Origin: Fuerstiella sp.
Lineage (GTDB): Bacteria > Planctomycetota > Planctomycetia > Planctomycetales > Planctomycetaceae
Reading direction: 5' to 3'
NCBI GenBank assembly: GCA_022447185.1
Contig: JAKVAY010000047.1
Coordinates: forward strand, 1-64,000
DNA length: 64,000 bases
Shown: positions 50,801-59,472 of the stretch, piece by piece
How positions within the stretch are numbered: position 1 is the stretch's first letter
Layout: every line of letters starts with the position of its first letter
The notes under the pieces: model-generated
Seen by the model: the letters and a program-made list of their open reading frames with translations, nothing else
Told to the model about the DNA's origin: nothing
Databases searched by the model: none
Program-made: the position numbers and the translations under genes

Positions 50801-52174
50801 GTACCAGTACGCATAACCTTCTGCGTCGACTGCCTGGATGAGATCGGAAATCACGTCCACGGCATCCGGTTGTGTATCGATCACAGCCAATTTCTGCGTT
50901 TGTGGTTCGATGGCTTTCTGGCTGTCCGCACCGAAAGCCAGGAGTGACCCCTGAATTGTTACCGCGAAGAGTTTTTCATCACCGGCCAGCAAACGCTCGA
51001 CCTGTCCCTGTACAGGAATTGAGCCTGCTATGGTTGCCGGCTCTTCCCCGCCGGGCAAACGAATGACTGTGATAGATTCTTTGCCTGCCGCGTAGAGGTG
51101 ATTACCGGCCCGAATCAGATCGCCCCGTCCGTCAGCTTCAATTTCCCAGATTATCTGGTCGTTCTGATCATAGGCGCGAATCACTGGGCTGTCTTCCGCG
51201 GATTCCGCGGAGTACACGATTCCGTCCACCAGAACGGGTTCGTGCGGCATGAAATCTGTTTTGAGGCCGCTGTTCAATTCGAAGGCGCGAGTTCCCTTCA
51301 GTCGGGTGTGAACGTAAAATCGCTGATTGTCGGCAACAACAAATGATCCGCCGGTTCCCTTGCCACCCGCGTTGATCTCAAAATACCGCAATTGTCCATT
51401 ACTGCGCTGAAGCACTGCCGGAACCGATCGGCCACCAGGCACCACCAGGAACTCATTCGTTGCCACGAGCGCACCCTGAGGTGCGACGCCCGCGAATGAC
51501 GGAGCGCTGTGCGGCTGTTTGATGTATTGCGCACCAGTACTGTCGTTCACCCACTGCACTTCACCGGTTGCAGCATCGAGAGCGTAGAGAAACGTTCCCA
51601 TCATGGGCCAGATGCTGGCCGCAAAATAAACTGTCTGATCGCGAATCACAGGGCCACCACGGGCCGGCCATGCGGAGATGACACGGTGGTTTCCAATAAC
51701 CTTTTGTTTTCCGGGGGCTCCCTGGAATTTCCAGACCATCGTTCCGGTAGCCGCTTCCACGCAATACAGGCAACCGTCATCGCTGCTGAAATAAACTTTG
51801 CCATCCCAGCCAGCCGCAGGAAGACGGACCGGACCATCAGTGAAGAACGACCACAGTTCATCGCCCGAATTTGAGTCGAACGCGGTCAGTTTGTCGCGAT
51901 CGTTGAAGCCGACGAATACCCGGCCATCCATAACAATCGGTTCAAAAACGCGGTCGTATGTCATCAAATCCAGATTGAGTGGATCGTCCCACGCCTGAAC
52001 CCGTTGCTCGAACTGGCGTGTCCACATGAGACGCAGTTCCGATGGCAGTGTTTCGCTGGATGATCCCGTCCTTTCGGGGTTCGCACGCCACATTGGCCAG
52101 TCCTCAGCGGGAACGCTGCAACTTAAAAATAATGTGGCAAGGAAATACACAGTGCCACGTGCCTGCTGAATCAT
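47861..52174 (-). CDS. Giant secreted PQQ-like beta-propeller protein with embedded methyltransferase-like domain
   Basis: 1437 residues. ATG at 52174 gives signal peptide VYFLATLFLSCSVPA; the frame upstream is non-coding. The order is: a first BamB-like propeller (WPMWRANPERTGSS, ALDAATGEVQW, about 25-440); a Rossmann-like domain at about 450-590 (YWYGISNESLIHALAAHSP, LAIIDPDQQNIDRLRRLL, YGGVMHLIADN) that resembles a SAM methyltransferase; a second propeller (about 590-1150: YTGRVLWKREF, AFDAETGNTVWEI); a DNRLRE/CBM-like domain (IRSAYIQFICDE, SIVFFIRGAG); and a malectin-like tail (RRFDVVLQGKTLHED). It probably acts in the periplasm or at the cell surface. No enzymatic role can be assigned. 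Confidence 0.88.
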   Translation of the reverse strand: MIQQARGTVYFLATLFLSCSVPAEDWPMWRANPERTGSSSETLPSELRLMWTRQFEQRVQAWDDPLNLDLMTYDRVFEPIVMDGRVFVGFNDRDKLTAFDSNSGDELWSFFTDGPVRLPAAGWDGKVYFSSDDGCLYCVEAATGTMVWKFQGAPGKQKVIGNHRVISAWPARGGPVIRDQTVYFAASIWPMMGTFLYALDAATGEVQWVNDSTGAQYIKQPHSAPSFAGVAPQGALVATNEFLVVPGGRSVPAVLQRSNGQLRYFEINAGGKGTGGSFVVADNQRFYVHTRLKGTRAFELNSGLKTDFMPHEPVLVDGIVYSAESAEDSPVIRAYDQNDQIIWEIEADGRGDLIRAGNHLYAAGKESITVIRLPGGEEPATIAGSIPVQGQVERLLAGDEKLFAVTIQGSLLAFGADSQKAIEPQTQKLAVIDTQPDAVDVISDLIQAVDAEGYAYWYGISNESLIHALAAHSPFTQLAIIDPDQQNIDRLRRLLDTAGLYGSTTAHCASPVSYRAPKYTANLVFVGRELTSSAPVGLFAELYESVRPYGGVMHLIADNNREQLAELVRGLQLEQAEVTVTHHSVMIRRTGRLPGSADWTHQYGDIANTVKSDDRRVKLPLGILWFGGSSNMDVLPRHGHGPPEQVAGGRLFIEGINSLSARDVYTGRVLWKREFENLGTFDVYYDETYTNTPLDPKYNQVHIPGANGRGTNYIVTDDLVYVVEDSRCHIMDPASGVTIQEIQLPQDESGGKRQWGYIGVYEDVLLGGFGYANYRDRNKLDLESDRGLRRNRAGFGSKSLDRAASLGLVAFDRHSGTILWQVSAKHSFWHNGIIAGGGRIYCLDRTPELIEAALRRRGSSRADSYRIAAFDAETGNTVWEITDGVFGTWLGYSEKHDLLLQAGAAASDRLYEEIGRGMAVFHADDGTLKWKNDTTEYAGPCMLHGDWIITNANSYTDSAGAFHITDGHQKMVANPLTGEQQPWKVTRTYGCNNIVASEHLLTFRSGAAGFYDLLGESGTGNFGGFKSGCTSNLVVANGVLNAPDYTRTCSCAYQNQTSLALVHMPELEFWTINPTATNHTEFDQLSRVGVNIGAPGDRRTDDGVLWLEYPPVAGPSPLLSVTLNDDAELFRHHSSSVGRNDKSWVLSSGADNVQKVSVRFTLTKEINLSSGLPVNHTDDDAEEKQNGDVHTGSGDLELVEDGETQLVGMRFNQINLASGADIRSAYIQFICDEPSAEPTSLMISAQDSGHAERFSNNRHDLTSRPKTSQEVGWQPDEWKKSGDAGDAQRTADITPLIRAVTGRPDWEPGNSIVFFIRGAGKRTAMASQGRGEESARLVIDANETQPDDADKPTPYPYQVRLLFGTPLSSPPTKRRFDVVLQGKTLHEDMMLDPAGPPEYRFAVETFENVMIADELQIELNSKEGTPVLSGIEIQRTE

Positions 52175-52589
52175 TGAGAGGACCTCTTTGGACTGCCGGA
52201 TGCACCGATTCCGTCTGTTGAAATGTCCGGGTTCTGACGGAGCAGATAAGATGAAAATACAGACAACGACGCGAACAGCGAGGTTATCGTGACAGGACGC
52301 GTTGAACAATCCAATAAACTTTTCAGAAGGTCAGGTTCGAATCTCACAGTTCCACCATGACTCGAAGTTCAAATCGATTCGGTGGGAACGGTTCGTAGCT
52401 CAGATTCCGCACTTCTGGTTTTCATCGAATGTTGTATTTGCTTGCGTGTCTGTTGTGAGTGACTAATCTGGCGATCCGAATGCGGCGCAGATTTGCGTTC
52501 ATGGTCTCGCTGTGGCACTTCGCTGCGATGTCCGGATTTGGGAGTTGGATTTGGTGCGACATTATTCCATCTGTTTCACGATGACAGCT
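52175..52589. other. 415-nt gap upstream of the PQQ gene
   Basis: No gene recognised. It should hold the promoter of the minus-strand PQQ gene; no consensus promoter was obvious. Confidence 0.45.
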
Positions 52590-52840
52590 GTGCTGACCGT
52601 ATCCTCCGCATTGGACGGCGATACAGTGCATCGCTCATCACAACCGGCCGACTCGTGTACTTTCTGTCGGACGACGGTGATACAAAAATTGTCCGTGTCA
52701 GGACGGCGTTCGAACTCGTTGCCAACAATCCACTGGACGAACTCTGCAGTGCGTCACCGGCAGTCAGCGGTGGACAGATTCTAATACGTGGTGACAAACA
52801 CCTGTTTTGTATCGGAAAATCTGACGGTAACGGAGACTGA
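52590..52840 (+). pseudogene. Orphan C-terminal piece of a PQQ-propeller protein
   Basis: The plus-strand frame reads ASLITTGRLVYFLSDDGDT, IVRVRTAFELVANNPLDE, CSASPAVSGGQILIRGDKHL and FCIGK before its stop. This is the last blade pattern of BamB-like planctomycete propellers ('ASPV..DGKVYFLSEDG', 'F.VLA.N.L.E...ASPA...GQI.IR...HLYCIG'). There is no N-terminal part or start site, so it is a fragment, not the tail of the large minus-strand PQQ gene. Confidence 0.65.
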
Positions 52841-52908
52841 TCGAAGTGATGAAGTACATCACACGGACTGTTGCAGGACGGTCTGTCCGTTATCCTGCAT
52901 AAAGCCGG

Positions 52909-53295
52909 TCAGACCGGGGACGAGCGATGAAAGTGCACATGACGCCATTTCTCGTCTTTTCGATGCCAGACTCGAGTTTCTTCGAAATGATGTGTACGCG
53001 TCTCGCCGGAAGAGTTCACCTGCTGTACTAAACGCACATAGCTCACAATCGCCACCTCGGTTCCCAGCAGGCGAACGTGTGGTGATGCAATCGTTGTCTG
53101 CCCTGAATTGTTGCCGCCCAGTTCAAAGTAAAATTTGTGAAACGGCATCCCCTGCACCAGATGGCCGCGAGCTTCCGGTTCGAAACAACTTAACGACGGA
53201 TCACACAATTCAGAATAGAGTGACCAGTCTCCACGGGAAATGGCGTCCAGAAGACGGCCAGTCAATTCGATCAGTTCGATTTCGTCAGGGCACAT
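52909..53295 (-). CDS. CaMKII-association-domain/SnoaL-like small protein
   Basis: 128-residue protein of the NTF2-like superfamily. The N-terminus (EIELIELTGRLLDAISRGDW) and YSELCDPSLSCFEPEARG, then FYFEL and THHFEETRVWHRKDEKWRHVHFHRS, match the calcium/calmodulin-dependent kinase II association domain (PF08332) as found stand-alone in bacteria. Such proteins form oligomeric rings and may bind a small ligand; function is unknown. ATG at 53295 is preceded by AGGA; an ATG at 53313 is possible. Confidence 0.88.
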   Translation of the reverse strand: MCPDEIELIELTGRLLDAISRGDWSLYSELCDPSLSCFEPEARGHLVQGMPFHKFYFELGGNNSGQTTIASPHVRLLGTEVAIVSYVRLVQQVNSSGETRTHHFEETRVWHRKDEKWRHVHFHRSSPV

Positions 53296-53690
53296 AGCGG
53301 ATCCTGGCAGCATTGTCAGCGGATTTGGACGCCTATGATAAACAGCATACAGAAAGCAGATACTTATGATCTGACGTTTTCAGTAATTCTGCTGTTTCTG
53401 CACTTGCGAAACTATTTGCTCCGTGTCGATTGATGTGACCCATTACGAGTTTCCCAGTGCAGGCCACTTCTGAGCGACGTTTCGCCTGATTCCATGCAGT
53501 ATTGCGGGCTCGGCGATCATCCCGTGCGCCATTTTGGGGTATTTACTCGATCAGGTGCCGCAGAAAATCCAGCTGACAGACTTCGACAACAAGGTCGGCA
53601 GAAATATTGGGTCCGTGATCCCATCGTTTCAGAGAAACTGTCGCTGCGACAACAGGGGCGTCAAAGCCAGCACCGACGGTGGACCGAGTC
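53296..53690. other. 395-nt stretch with no recognised gene
   Basis: A minus-strand frame ending at 53543 (APVVAATVSLKRWDHGPN in it) looks faintly protein-like but I cannot place it, and it has no start of its own. Otherwise empty. Confidence 0.4.
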
Positions 53691-54743
53691 TTACCCATCT
53701 GATGTTGCAAAATTGTGTTTGACGTCCAGAAGCCGACAGGTTTCACAGATCTGGTTCCAGGTTGTGTCATCCAGATCGATTCCATGTTCAAGACGATGAT
53801 TTCTGACGCGTTGTTCAATCTCACCCGGCATGAGAATCTCACCATTTTCATCAATCGTTCGCGAACTCTTGACAAATTCGATGAATCGCGTGACTTCGGG
53901 AATAAATGCGTCGTCTGAACTAAAAAAACTGCGGTCGATAAAAATCGACAGCATTCCGTTGACGACCCGCCAGCTTTTTTCCGGATTGGTACAGGAACTT
54001 CCGGTCAGGGCACCAGCCAGCATTTCAATGATCATTGAAAGACCAGAGCCTTTGTGGCCGGCAATTGGCAGGATGGAACCCGGCTCGCTATAGAATGCGG
54101 CCGGATCGTTTGTTGGGCTTCCGGTGGCATCAATGATGCAGCCATCGGGGACCGGAACTCCTTTGTTGAGCGCTACGCGAATCTTGCCTTCGGCGATGGT
54201 GCATGCCGACATGTCCAGAATCAACGGAGTTCCATTGCCGGTCGGGACGCCGGCGGCGAAAGGATTTGCAGAGAGTCGTCGATCAATTCCGCCAAACGGT
54301 GCCACCAGCATTCCGGCACCACTGGTGTTGACAAAATGCAGGGAGAGCCGGTCAGCCTCAGCGGCCATTTCGGCCCAGTCTCCGATTCGACCGAGATGTC
54401 CGGAATTCCTTAGCGCGATCACGGACACGCCGTGTGTTGACGATTTGTCGATTCCCAGTTGTGTCGCCTGTTCACCGATGCTTTGCCCAAGACCAAACTG
54501 TCCATCGACAACGGCGAGGACATCGTTCTCTGTGACGATATCCATCGACTGGTTAGCAAAAACTTTGCCATCCTGCAGCCATTGCACATAAGAAGGAATC
54601 CGAATCGCACCGTGCGAATCATGTCCAACCAGGTTCGCACCGATCAGGTGTCCGGCCACACTCGACGCTTCGTCACCGTCGCAACCTGCCGCAGCAAAGA
54701 TATCGGTGGTCAGTTCTGTCAGCTGGTCGTTTTGGAAATTCAT
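53691..54743 (-). CDS. Malate/L-lactate/ureidoglycolate dehydrogenase family (LDH2) oxidoreductase
   Basis: 350-residue NAD(P)-dependent dehydrogenase of the Ldh2 fold. GHDSHGAIRIPSYV is the family signature with the catalytic His region; SGHLGRIGDWAEMAA, VAPFGGIDRRLSANPFAAGVP (nucleotide and substrate loop) and GHKGSGLSMIIEMLAGALTG follow. Substrate may be a 2-hydroxy acid; the family is too broad to be specific. ATG at 54743 is used; the frame upstream includes a palindromic repeat and is not coding. Confidence 0.92.
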   Translation of the reverse strand: MNFQNDQLTELTTDIFAAAGCDGDEASSVAGHLIGANLVGHDSHGAIRIPSYVQWLQDGKVFANQSMDIVTENDVLAVVDGQFGLGQSIGEQATQLGIDKSSTHGVSVIALRNSGHLGRIGDWAEMAAEADRLSLHFVNTSGAGMLVAPFGGIDRRLSANPFAAGVPTGNGTPLILDMSACTIAEGKIRVALNKGVPVPDGCIIDATGSPTNDPAAFYSEPGSILPIAGHKGSGLSMIIEMLAGALTGSSCTNPEKSWRVVNGMLSIFIDRSFFSSDDAFIPEVTRFIEFVKSSRTIDENGEILMPGEIEQRVRNHRLEHGIDLDDTTWNQICETCRLLDVKHNFATSDG

Positions 54744-54798
54744 GATCGGGAACGTTCCGGAGTTCGATTCATCGGGGATCTGAAAGGTACATCGATCA

Positions 54799-54827
54799 GT
54801 GCTGGTCGGGCCAAGCCCGACCAGCAC
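54799..54827. repeat. 13-bp perfect palindromic repeat (REP-like)
   Basis: GTGCTGGTCGGGC (54799-54811), loop CAA, GCCCGACCAGCAC (54815-54827). It lies 56 nt upstream of the LDH2 gene. GC-rich palindromes with a three-base loop of this kind are often repeated in planctomycete genomes; only one copy is in this window. Confidence 0.75.
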
Positions 54828-55310
54828 AGCTTACAGGTTCCGACGCTATCAAGTCAAAAGGTGGAAACTGGTACCAGCTGCGTATCGCCTGAGTGGTCGT
54901 CCGATGCTCGAACAAAGGTGTCAGCCTGATTTTTCAGCTGTATTTGAACAGGAGTCAGCGTTGTGTTGTGGCTGATCGTTTACAGGTTTGCCCGTGGTGA
55001 CCTCGTCTTTACTGGTTAAGTCCGCGAAGTCTGGACACGGAATTCTCTCTGTTTGGCAACGGAACACCCATCTCGGTCGTTATTAAAGGTGGGAAATTGC
55101 CTCGATCGTTGATTTCGATCAACATATGTCGGGGTCTTGCTGCGGATTAGGCGGTCAGAGGTTCTGCAGTAACCGAAAAATGACTGCCGGTCGACGTCCC
55201 GAAAGTGTAATATGTTTAACAGTGTGAACATCTGTAATATGGATTGACATTCACACCTGCCGGGATACCTGACCCTCACCCGGATCAACACTAGTAATTT
55301 CCGGATCAAT
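54828..55310. other. 483-nt divergent intergenic region
   Basis: It lies between the LDH2 gene (minus) and the third DUF1549/DUF1553 gene (plus). A TTGACA at about 55244 is the only promoter-like element seen. No gene is evident. Confidence 0.45.
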
Positions 55311-57743
55311 ATGAATCGTTGGTTTGTACCTGCCATTTTGACGCAGCTGATCGTGACGTTCTTTGTCTCGGGCGATCTGAGCGCTGAAATTGTCGAAATT
55401 ATCGCTGATCCTGGGGTCGTGCAGCTCAACCGTCCGCGCGCTGATTTTCAATTATTGATCGACGCCCGGAACAGAAATGGAACGGTTGAGGATGTAACCG
55501 CCACTGCTGTGTACGAATCCCTGTCGCCTGAGATTGCGACAGTCGACAGGGATGGTCTGGTACGGGCGGTCTCCGACGGCAGCGGACAGATACGTGTGAC
55601 ATTTGCGGGGCATACATCGGTTGTTGACGTGGTGGTCAGTGACTCCGATAGTGTGGAATCATTTGATTTCGAAAACGACATTACGCCATGCCTCACCAGA
55701 TTTGGGTGCAATATGGCTGCCTGTCACGCGAAGGCTGAAGGGCAAAACGGACTGAAGTTTTCTGTATTCGGTTACGATCCACGAGCCGACTTTGAAGGGT
55801 TGCTTTTCAGTTCGCGCGGACGGCGCGTGTCGCTGGCAGCTCCCGCCCGCAGTCTGTTTCTGCTCAAGGCGACGCAGACGATTGCACACACAGGTGGCCA
55901 GCGGATCAAGCCGGGAAGTGATGCCTATCAGACTCTGCTGAAATGGGTCGAAGCTGGCGCTCCGTTTCGCGACGAGAACGCGCCGCGAATCACCGGCATC
56001 GAGATCACGCCAGGTCAGCGCCAGATCAAAATGAATGCGTCACAGCAGTTACGAGTGACGGCTGTTTTCAGTGACGGCACTCGCAAAGATGTGACTCGCA
56101 TGGCACGGTATCGCTCGAACAACGATGGTTTGGCAACGGTCGACAGGAATGGGCGTATTACGATCGGAGTGGTACCTGGTCAGGTGGCTGTCATGGCTAT
56201 GTACCTTGGGGCCGTCGACACATTTGTTACTTATATTCCACAGGCCACTCCTGTCGATCCTTATCCCGAACTCCCTGAAAACAATTTCATTGACTCGCTG
56301 GTCCACAAAAATCTGGAGAAACTTCATCTGCTGCCGTCGGAATCTGTCAAAGACTCCGATTTCCTGAGGCGAGCCTATATCGACATTATCGGCACACTTC
56401 CAACCGTACAGGAAGCCAGAGTCTTCCTCATGGATGAAAATCCACGGCGCAGGGAATTGCTTGTCGACGAACTTTTGGAGCGACAGGAATATGCGATTTA
56501 CTGGGCACTGAAGTGGTCGGATCTGTTGCACGTCGATCGAGCAATTCTGGGTCATCGAAGAGCTTACGCATTCTATCGGTGGATTCGGGATGGACTTGCC
56601 AACGATCGTCCTATGGATGAGTTTGCACGGGCCATTGTGACGGCTGACGGCCCTCTGGACGAATCTCCGGAGGGTGGCTTCTATCAGGCCCTCGTCGAAC
56701 CTGGCGATCGGGCCAGTGCATTTTCACAGGTTTTTCTGGGCATTCGAATCGATTGTGCGGAGTGTCACCACCATCCTTTCGATCGATGGAGCCAGCAGGA
56801 CTACTACGGAATGACCGCGTACTTCGCCAGGATCAAGGCACAGCCTGCACCAACTGGTGACGTCCTGGTGATGGATACGACTGTGAAAACGATTCACCCG
56901 CGAACCGGTGCGGAGGTTACTGCACAGCCGCTTGGAGGCTGGGTTTCTTCAACGCCGGTCGATGGCGACCCTCGTCACGGTCTTGCCACGTGGTTGACGG
57001 CTCCGGACAATCCCTGGTTTGCACGCAATCTTGCTAATCGAACATGGGGCCACTTTTTTGGACGTGGATTAGTTGAACCTGTTGACGACGTGCGTCAGAC
57101 GAATCCATCTTCAAACAGTATGCTGCTGGGCGAACTGGCGTCGTGGCTGCAGGCGCATGATTATGACATGAAATCCCTGATACGTGTCATCACCAGCTCC
57201 CAGGCCTATCAGCGTACTGCACAAACAAATTCGACAAATGAAACCGACGTACAGAATGCGTCTCGGGCACTGTTAAAGCCACTTGACGCTGAAGTGTTGC
57301 TGGACGCCATCAGCCAGACCACTGGAATTCCGGCTCGCTTTGATGGTGCTGCTGCAGGCACTCGTGCCATTGAACTTTGGGACAGCAAACTACAGCACCC
57401 ATTCCTGCGACTCTTTGGTCGTCCTGAACGAAAGACGGCCTGCGAGTGTGAACGGGTCAGTGAACCCAGTATCAGTCAGGTGCTGCACATCATGAATTCA
57501 CCAAAGATTTATGCCAGGTTGAATCATCAGGGAGGAACTGTTTCAAGACTGGTTCGCGAAATACCGGAAAACAGCCGCCTGGCCGAAGAGCTGTATTTGA
57601 CATTTCTTAGCCGATTTCCGAGTGCATCGGAGCGGCAAGTCATTGACGAATATTTTGTGGCCCATTCCGGGTCGCGACGTGACGCTGCAGTTGACCTGGC
57701 CTGGAGTCTGATCAACTCGCTGGAATTTTCATTCAATCATTGA
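55311..57743 (+). CDS. DUF1549/DUF1553 protein with Big2 (Ig-like) domains
   Basis: 810-residue secreted protein. Signal peptide VPAILTQLIVTFFVSG; an Ig-like Big2 domain (about 25-120, SPEIATVDRDGLVRAVSDGS); a cytochrome-like segment whose first motif is CNMAACH, a C-x4-CH instead of CxxCH; a second Big2 domain (ITGIEITPGQ, FSDGTRKDVT, ATVDRNGRI); DUF1549 (RRAYIDIIGTLPT, DCAECHHHPFDRW with a true CxxCH); and DUF1553 (WFARNLANRTWGHFFGRGL, ISQVLHIMNSPKI). It is followed by a DUF1501 gene and a pre-peptidase-domain gene on the same strand, a set of three seen often in planctomycetes. Confidence 0.9.
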   Translation: MNRWFVPAILTQLIVTFFVSGDLSAEIVEIIADPGVVQLNRPRADFQLLIDARNRNGTVEDVTATAVYESLSPEIATVDRDGLVRAVSDGSGQIRVTFAGHTSVVDVVVSDSDSVESFDFENDITPCLTRFGCNMAACHAKAEGQNGLKFSVFGYDPRADFEGLLFSSRGRRVSLAAPARSLFLLKATQTIAHTGGQRIKPGSDAYQTLLKWVEAGAPFRDENAPRITGIEITPGQRQIKMNASQQLRVTAVFSDGTRKDVTRMARYRSNNDGLATVDRNGRITIGVVPGQVAVMAMYLGAVDTFVTYIPQATPVDPYPELPENNFIDSLVHKNLEKLHLLPSESVKDSDFLRRAYIDIIGTLPTVQEARVFLMDENPRRRELLVDELLERQEYAIYWALKWSDLLHVDRAILGHRRAYAFYRWIRDGLANDRPMDEFARAIVTADGPLDESPEGGFYQALVEPGDRASAFSQVFLGIRIDCAECHHHPFDRWSQQDYYGMTAYFARIKAQPAPTGDVLVMDTTVKTIHPRTGAEVTAQPLGGWVSSTPVDGDPRHGLATWLTAPDNPWFARNLANRTWGHFFGRGLVEPVDDVRQTNPSSNSMLLGELASWLQAHDYDMKSLIRVITSSQAYQRTAQTNSTNETDVQNASRALLKPLDAEVLLDAISQTTGIPARFDGAAAGTRAIELWDSKLQHPFLRLFGRPERKTACECERVSEPSISQVLHIMNSPKIYARLNHQGGTVSRLVREIPENSRLAEELYLTFLSRFPSASERQVIDEYFVAHSGSRRDAAVDLAWSLINSLEFSFNH

Positions 57744-58037
57744 CACAATTTGATTGCGGAAACATTCTCGGTATTTCACTGGGAAAATGTCCCCGGCAGC
57801 AGTTTTTTCCTGTAAAATTGGATTGGATGTCCAAATTGCCTCGTTTTACGGCTCCGGTCGTCTGATGAGCTGAATTTGGCAGATACATCGGTTTCTGTTT
57901 TTTCCAATACGGTCAATCGGTTGTATGATATTGTTTTGGCTGGATTGACTCCGCCGAGCCGAATGAGGATGAGTTTCGGCCACAGGAAAAGACGAATATA
58001 ATCAGTGATACTTCGGTCCCACTTAGGGAGACGGATC

Positions 58038-59402
58038 TTGTCAGGCACCAGACATCAAGAATCAAGGTTTTGTGACGGCATTGTCCGGCGCGACCTGCTT
58101 TCGGTCGGCAGCGCTGCCCTGTTCGGTGCCGGATGGAACCTGTCCGGACTGATGCAGGCCCAGACGCGTGCCAGTGAGCACCGTGCTGCGGGAATTGACA
58201 GCGACAAAGATGATGTTTCTCTGATTGTTGTTTTTCTGCGTGGTGGGCCCAGCCATATTGACATGTTCGATATGAAGCCAAACGCGCCGATGGAAATTCG
58301 CGGCGAGTTTTCACCGGTTTCAACAAATGTACCTGGGATTCAGGTTACAGAACACATGCCTCTGACGGCGCAGCAGCAGGATAAGTTTTCGCTCATTCGA
58401 TCGTTCACACATCCCAACTCAAGTCATGGTCTGGCCGATCATTACATGTTGACCGGCTATCATCCGACTCCGGCGTTTAATCCGAAACTGCTTCCAAACA
58501 ATGAGCGACCATCTCATGGTTCGATCATTTCAAATCGCAAGGGGCCGCGTGGTTCGGTGCCTCCGTATGTGTGCCTTCCGAAAATGCACAATGCCGCCGG
58601 GTCGGCTTATCTGGGTCCCAATTCTGCACCATTTGTGATTCAGGCTGATCCGAACGCTCCGAACTTCTCCGTTCCCGATTTAATGCCGCCGCTGCAAATT
58701 TCACCTTCACGACTCGACGACCGAGCAGGACTGAGGGAGCAGCTTGCACGGTTCGAGCATTCTGCGGAGGAAGCTCATAATCGCAAAGCGCAGTCTGTCA
58801 GTGTCTACCGTGAGAAAGCCGTCGCGTTGATGGCCTCGGCAGAGGCCAGGCGAGCGTTCAACATTGACGCAGAATCTGACCGTATGCGTGACGATTACGG
58901 ACGTACGACGCTCGGTCAAAGTTGTTTGATGGCTCGACGTCTTGTTGAAGCCGGCGTGCGTTGTGTGACAATCCAGCACGTCGACTGGGATACGCACCAG
59001 GAGAATTTTCGTATCCTTAAAAACGACCTGTTGCCGGCGCTTGATTCCGCAATGGCCATGTTGTTCAAAGATCTTGCCGATCGTGGAATGCTGGAAAAAA
59101 CCATGGTGGTGGTAACCGGAGAATTTGGTCGCACGCCAAAAACCGACGGAAAAGGAGGCCGAGGTCACTGGGGACCTGGATTCACGGTGGCAATCGGCGG
59201 TGGTGGTGTCCAGGGAGGCCGTGTCATTGGCCGGACCGATGCCCACGGATCGAAACCTGTCGAAGATCCGCATGGTCCCGAAGACCTTGCCGCGACAATT
59301 CACCATTCGATGGGAATCGACCCGAACGATGAATTCCTTTCAGCGGAAGGTAGGCCGTTTAAGATTGTCAACGATGGTAAAGTGATCAGCAAGTTGCTGT
59401 AG
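58038..59402 (+). CDS. DUF1501 family protein
   Basis: 454 residues if started at TTG 58038, which has GGGAG (58026-58030) seven bases upstream; a GTG at 58005 in the same frame lacks one. VRRDLLSVGSAALFGAGW is a twin-arginine signal. Family blocks: VVFLRGGPSHIDMFDMKP, SSHGLADHYMLTGYHP, ARRLVEAGVRCVTIQHVDWD, VVVTGEFGRTPK and GRGHWGPGF. Exported, alkaline-phosphatase-like fold by family; substrate unknown. It lies 294 nt after the DUF1549/DUF1553 gene and 70 nt before the pre-peptidase-domain gene. Confidence 0.92.
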   Translation: MSGTRHQESRFCDGIVRRDLLSVGSAALFGAGWNLSGLMQAQTRASEHRAAGIDSDKDDVSLIVVFLRGGPSHIDMFDMKPNAPMEIRGEFSPVSTNVPGIQVTEHMPLTAQQQDKFSLIRSFTHPNSSHGLADHYMLTGYHPTPAFNPKLLPNNERPSHGSIISNRKGPRGSVPPYVCLPKMHNAAGSAYLGPNSAPFVIQADPNAPNFSVPDLMPPLQISPSRLDDRAGLREQLARFEHSAEEAHNRKAQSVSVYREKAVALMASAEARRAFNIDAESDRMRDDYGRTTLGQSCLMARRLVEAGVRCVTIQHVDWDTHQENFRILKNDLLPALDSAMAMLFKDLADRGMLEKTMVVVTGEFGRTPKTDGKGGRGHWGPGFTVAIGGGGVQGGRVIGRTDAHGSKPVEDPHGPEDLAATIHHSMGIDPNDEFLSAEGRPFKIVNDGKVISKLL

Positions 59403-59472
59403 CGATTTCCCGTTGCCGGGCAGGCGTTGAGCTCTGCGAACTGCTGAGTCCAACACACCTGCAGTTCAAATC

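Noticed and set aside
53543-53690. Minus-strand stretch containing APVVAATVSLKRWDHGPN
   Set aside because: It looks mildly protein-like but I cannot match it to a family and it lacks its own start; too weak to call a pseudogene.
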